Below are positions 62,065 through 64,000 of a stretch of 64,000 nt of DNA, piece after piece. The translations under genes and the position numbers were made by a program. Origin of the DNA: Quillaja saponaria (taxonomy: Eukaryota; Streptophyta; Magnoliopsida; Fabales; Quillajaceae); the NCBI GenBank assembly GCA_029379385.1, contig CM055615.1, positions 4,836,001 through 4,900,000 of the forward strand. The letters run 5' to 3'. Every line of letters starts with the position of its first letter. Position 1 is the stretch's first letter. The notes beneath the pieces are model-generated. The model saw only the letters and a list, made by a program, of their open reading frames with translations, made no database searches and had not been told where the DNA came from.

Positions 62065-62083
62065 AAGTTCTTGATCTCTGAGT

Positions 62084-63843
62084 ATGGTGAACATTAACAC
62101 TGCTGTAATGGATCAAAGATTCTCAGCCTTAGATGCGAGAATGGATATGATGGACGCAAGGTTCGCTGGTATTGATGCTTCCTTAGTAGAGTTAAAGGAG
62201 AGGTCAGATATGAAATATGCAGATATCAATGCTTTGTTGGTGAACTATGAAGCAAGGTTTTAGGCTGTGATGGATACCATAACTTCACTGGCACTGAGAG
62301 TATTACCAGCAAAAAGTAGCAGGCATCAGTCACCTGCTAGAGCCAGAGAACCTATACTTCCCACCTCATCCACTAGCTATCGAAATCCAAACCTGCAACA
62401 TCAACAGACAGACACTACAGTGAATGACAATGGCCAAAAAGCATACCACCCAATGAAGAGAGTAGCACAAGCAGAATTTCCAAAGCTTGATGGTGGAAAC
62501 TTGAGATCTTGGATCTTTAAAAGTTAGGAGTTCTTTGAGGTGGACAAAACTCTAGAAGATATGAAGTTTAGAGTACCAGCTATTCATTTTAATGATAAGG
62601 TATCAGAATGGTATCAAGGGTTCTTGGAGGAAAGAGGCATGGTAAGATCTTTATGGAGTTCACTGCTTCAAGAGTTACAAATCAGATTCCCAGGTAATAT
62701 CTTGACTCGGCCTGTAATTACTCTAAAAAATCTGAAATAAGTTGCAAGTGTGGATGACTATAATGAACAATTTGAATGCTTAAAGAATAGGTGTTCCATG
62801 TCAAGAGAAGTCATATTAGATCATTACTTAGGTGGTCTGAAAGAGAAAATTGTTCATGGCATAAGCCTAGTAGAGATCAATTCTTTAACTCATGCAATGA
62901 AGTTAGCTAAAACACAGGAAAATCTGTTCAACTCCACTATATACAGAAGACCAATTCACTAAAACCCTAAACCACACACAACCACTCCTTCTTTTTATCC
63001 AATGTCATTACCTACTCCATTATCCAAGTTCTTACCTTCAGTGCCACCTAATCCAAGATATTCACAGTCTGTCCAAAACAGCTTAACCAATAGCCCTAAA
63101 CCTTTTTCATCTACCACAAGCCCTAAACCTTTTTCACCTACCACAAACAAAATTCAAATCCAACCAAGAGACTTCTTGTAACTATGAGCAAGGTAGAAAT
63201 GGAAGAGAGAAGAAGGAAAGGCTTGTGTTTTTATTATAATGAGAAGTTCACTGTTGCCACAGATGATAGAGAGGGCACGATATTATGACAATCATACTGG
63301 ATAAAGAAGAGTAGATGGAGACAGGTGAGGAAATTATGGATTTCATTGAGCTCACAATAGAAGAAGGAGAAGCATAACCTGCTATATCTATGCATGCACT
63401 GACTGGAATAGGCAGTGATAGTAAGAGGCACAGAAGCTTTCAAACTATGAAGGTGATTGGTTTAATAAAAAACAATAATTAATGATCTTCATAGATACTG
63501 GAAACACACATAAGGAAGTAATGGTAGCTGATAATTCTAAACTGTGTATTACTGACATATCTAAATAGTTGCATTGGACACTGTTTAAGAATACATTCCA
63601 GGTAGATTTCTTAGTCATGCCACTAAGAGAAGCTATGGTGTGGTATTAGGAGTTCAGTGGCTTTCTACTTTAGGGGACCTAAGGTGGAACTTTGGGAAGT
63701 TGACTATGGAGTTTAAGTGGAAGAATCAGTGGTTGAAGTTACATGTCCAGTCAGAAATGTTTGTTAAAATGACTGAAGGAAACAAAGATGATCTAGGAAT
63801 TCCAAAGAGATATCCATATATGTTAATCCAAGTGGCACCTTGC
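62084..63843 (+). pseudogene. Ty3/gypsy gag-protease, degenerate
   Basis: An ATG at 62084 starts a gag frame with a coiled-coil-like N terminus (MDQRFSALDARMDMMDARF), then AEFPKLDGGNLRSWI, VSEWYQGF and VDDYNEQFECLKNR. In-frame stops interrupt it at 62261, 62525, 62738 and 62960, all TAG or TAA. Beyond a Pro/Ser/Thr linker a damaged zinc-knuckle region and a protease remnant follow (FIDTGNTHKEVM, about 63489; VLGVQWLSTLGDLRWNF, about 63643-63693). The element stops near 63843, before any reverse transcriptase. The retrotransposon is dead and truncated in this window. Confidence 0.85.
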
Positions 63844-63921
63844 TAGAGTAGAAATAATGAAAACGAAACAGAAGAAGCAATCTTTTTTGTTAAGCTGGGT
63901 GAGCCTATAGGCAACTAGGAT

Positions 63922-64000
63922 CTTTTCGGTAAAGTCCTTCACAAGCCATATCTCTAGCTTCCTTAACCGCTTTCTTAGAATCTTTTCTAACTTGTCTAAA
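63922..64000 (-). mobile_element. second RTE LINE fragment, runs off the window edge
   Basis: GGTAAAGTCCTTCACAAGCC and TCTTTCTTAG.AT.TTTTCTA match 40713-40790 of the RTE element in the same orientation. It starts inside the reverse-transcriptase region, so the 3' part is missing or displaced by the neighbouring gypsy sequence. Confidence 0.8.

Overview
The window is nuclear DNA from a flowering plant, most likely a eudicot. It is AT-rich, genes are sparse, introns carry GT/AG borders, and the gene families (LRR-XII-type receptor kinase, CYP82 cytochrome P450) and retroelements (Ty1/copia, Ty3/gypsy, L1 and RTE LINEs, hAT, Helitron-like, TRIM) are plant-typical. The species cannot be named from the sequence alone.

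Two protein-coding genes are clearly intact, both on the minus strand and both with one intron. The first (11854-15016) is a 1012-residue leucine-rich-repeat receptor kinase of the MIK2 / At1g35710-like group. The second (33155-36123) is a 530-residue CYP82-family P450. A third, less certain gene (20609-20914, minus) would encode a 71-residue secreted peptide split by a 90-bp intron whose splice sites and phase agree. A few exon-like blocks (1.4 kb, 9.5-11.2 kb, 38.3-38.5 kb, 53.0-53.8 kb) look like gene relics or unconfirmed small genes.

Most of the rest is transposable-element material. Left arm: a truncated giant LTR (2.9-5.07 kb), a SIRE/Maximus-like LTR with an internal tandem duplication (5.07-7.2 kb), and very AT-rich DNA (7.2-9.5 kb). 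Centre: a non-autonomous LTR retrotransposon (15.83-17.93 kb), a Helitron-like terminus (21.26 kb), a 3.35-kb solo LTR with a perfect TAAAC target-site duplication (21.97-25.31 kb), and a hAT-type MITE with an 8-bp duplication nested in CACTA-like sequence (27.06-28.03 kb). Right half: a tandemly duplicated P450 upstream region carrying two G-boxes (36.23-37.41 kb), an RTE-type LINE (39.0-42.1 kb), a complete but decayed Ty1/copia element with an AACCT duplication (42.23-47.05 kb), a TRIM-like mini-retrotransposon with a later tandem duplication (47.95-49.45 kb), a cluster of Helitron-like hairpin termini (50.1-50.65 kb), L1 and Ty3/gypsy scraps (54.4-55.3 kb), a hAT transposase pseudogene (55.7-57.95 kb), and the 5' half of a Ty3/gypsy element (61.7-63.84 kb) ending next to a second RTE fragment at the window edge.

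The host genes do not form an obvious pathway. The receptor would perceive an extracellular ligand at the plasma membrane, and the P450 would oxidise a specialised metabolite at the ER. The possible secreted-peptide gene lies about 5.6 kb from the receptor, but any functional link is speculation. All calls rest on reading the sequence. There is no transcript or database evidence behind them.
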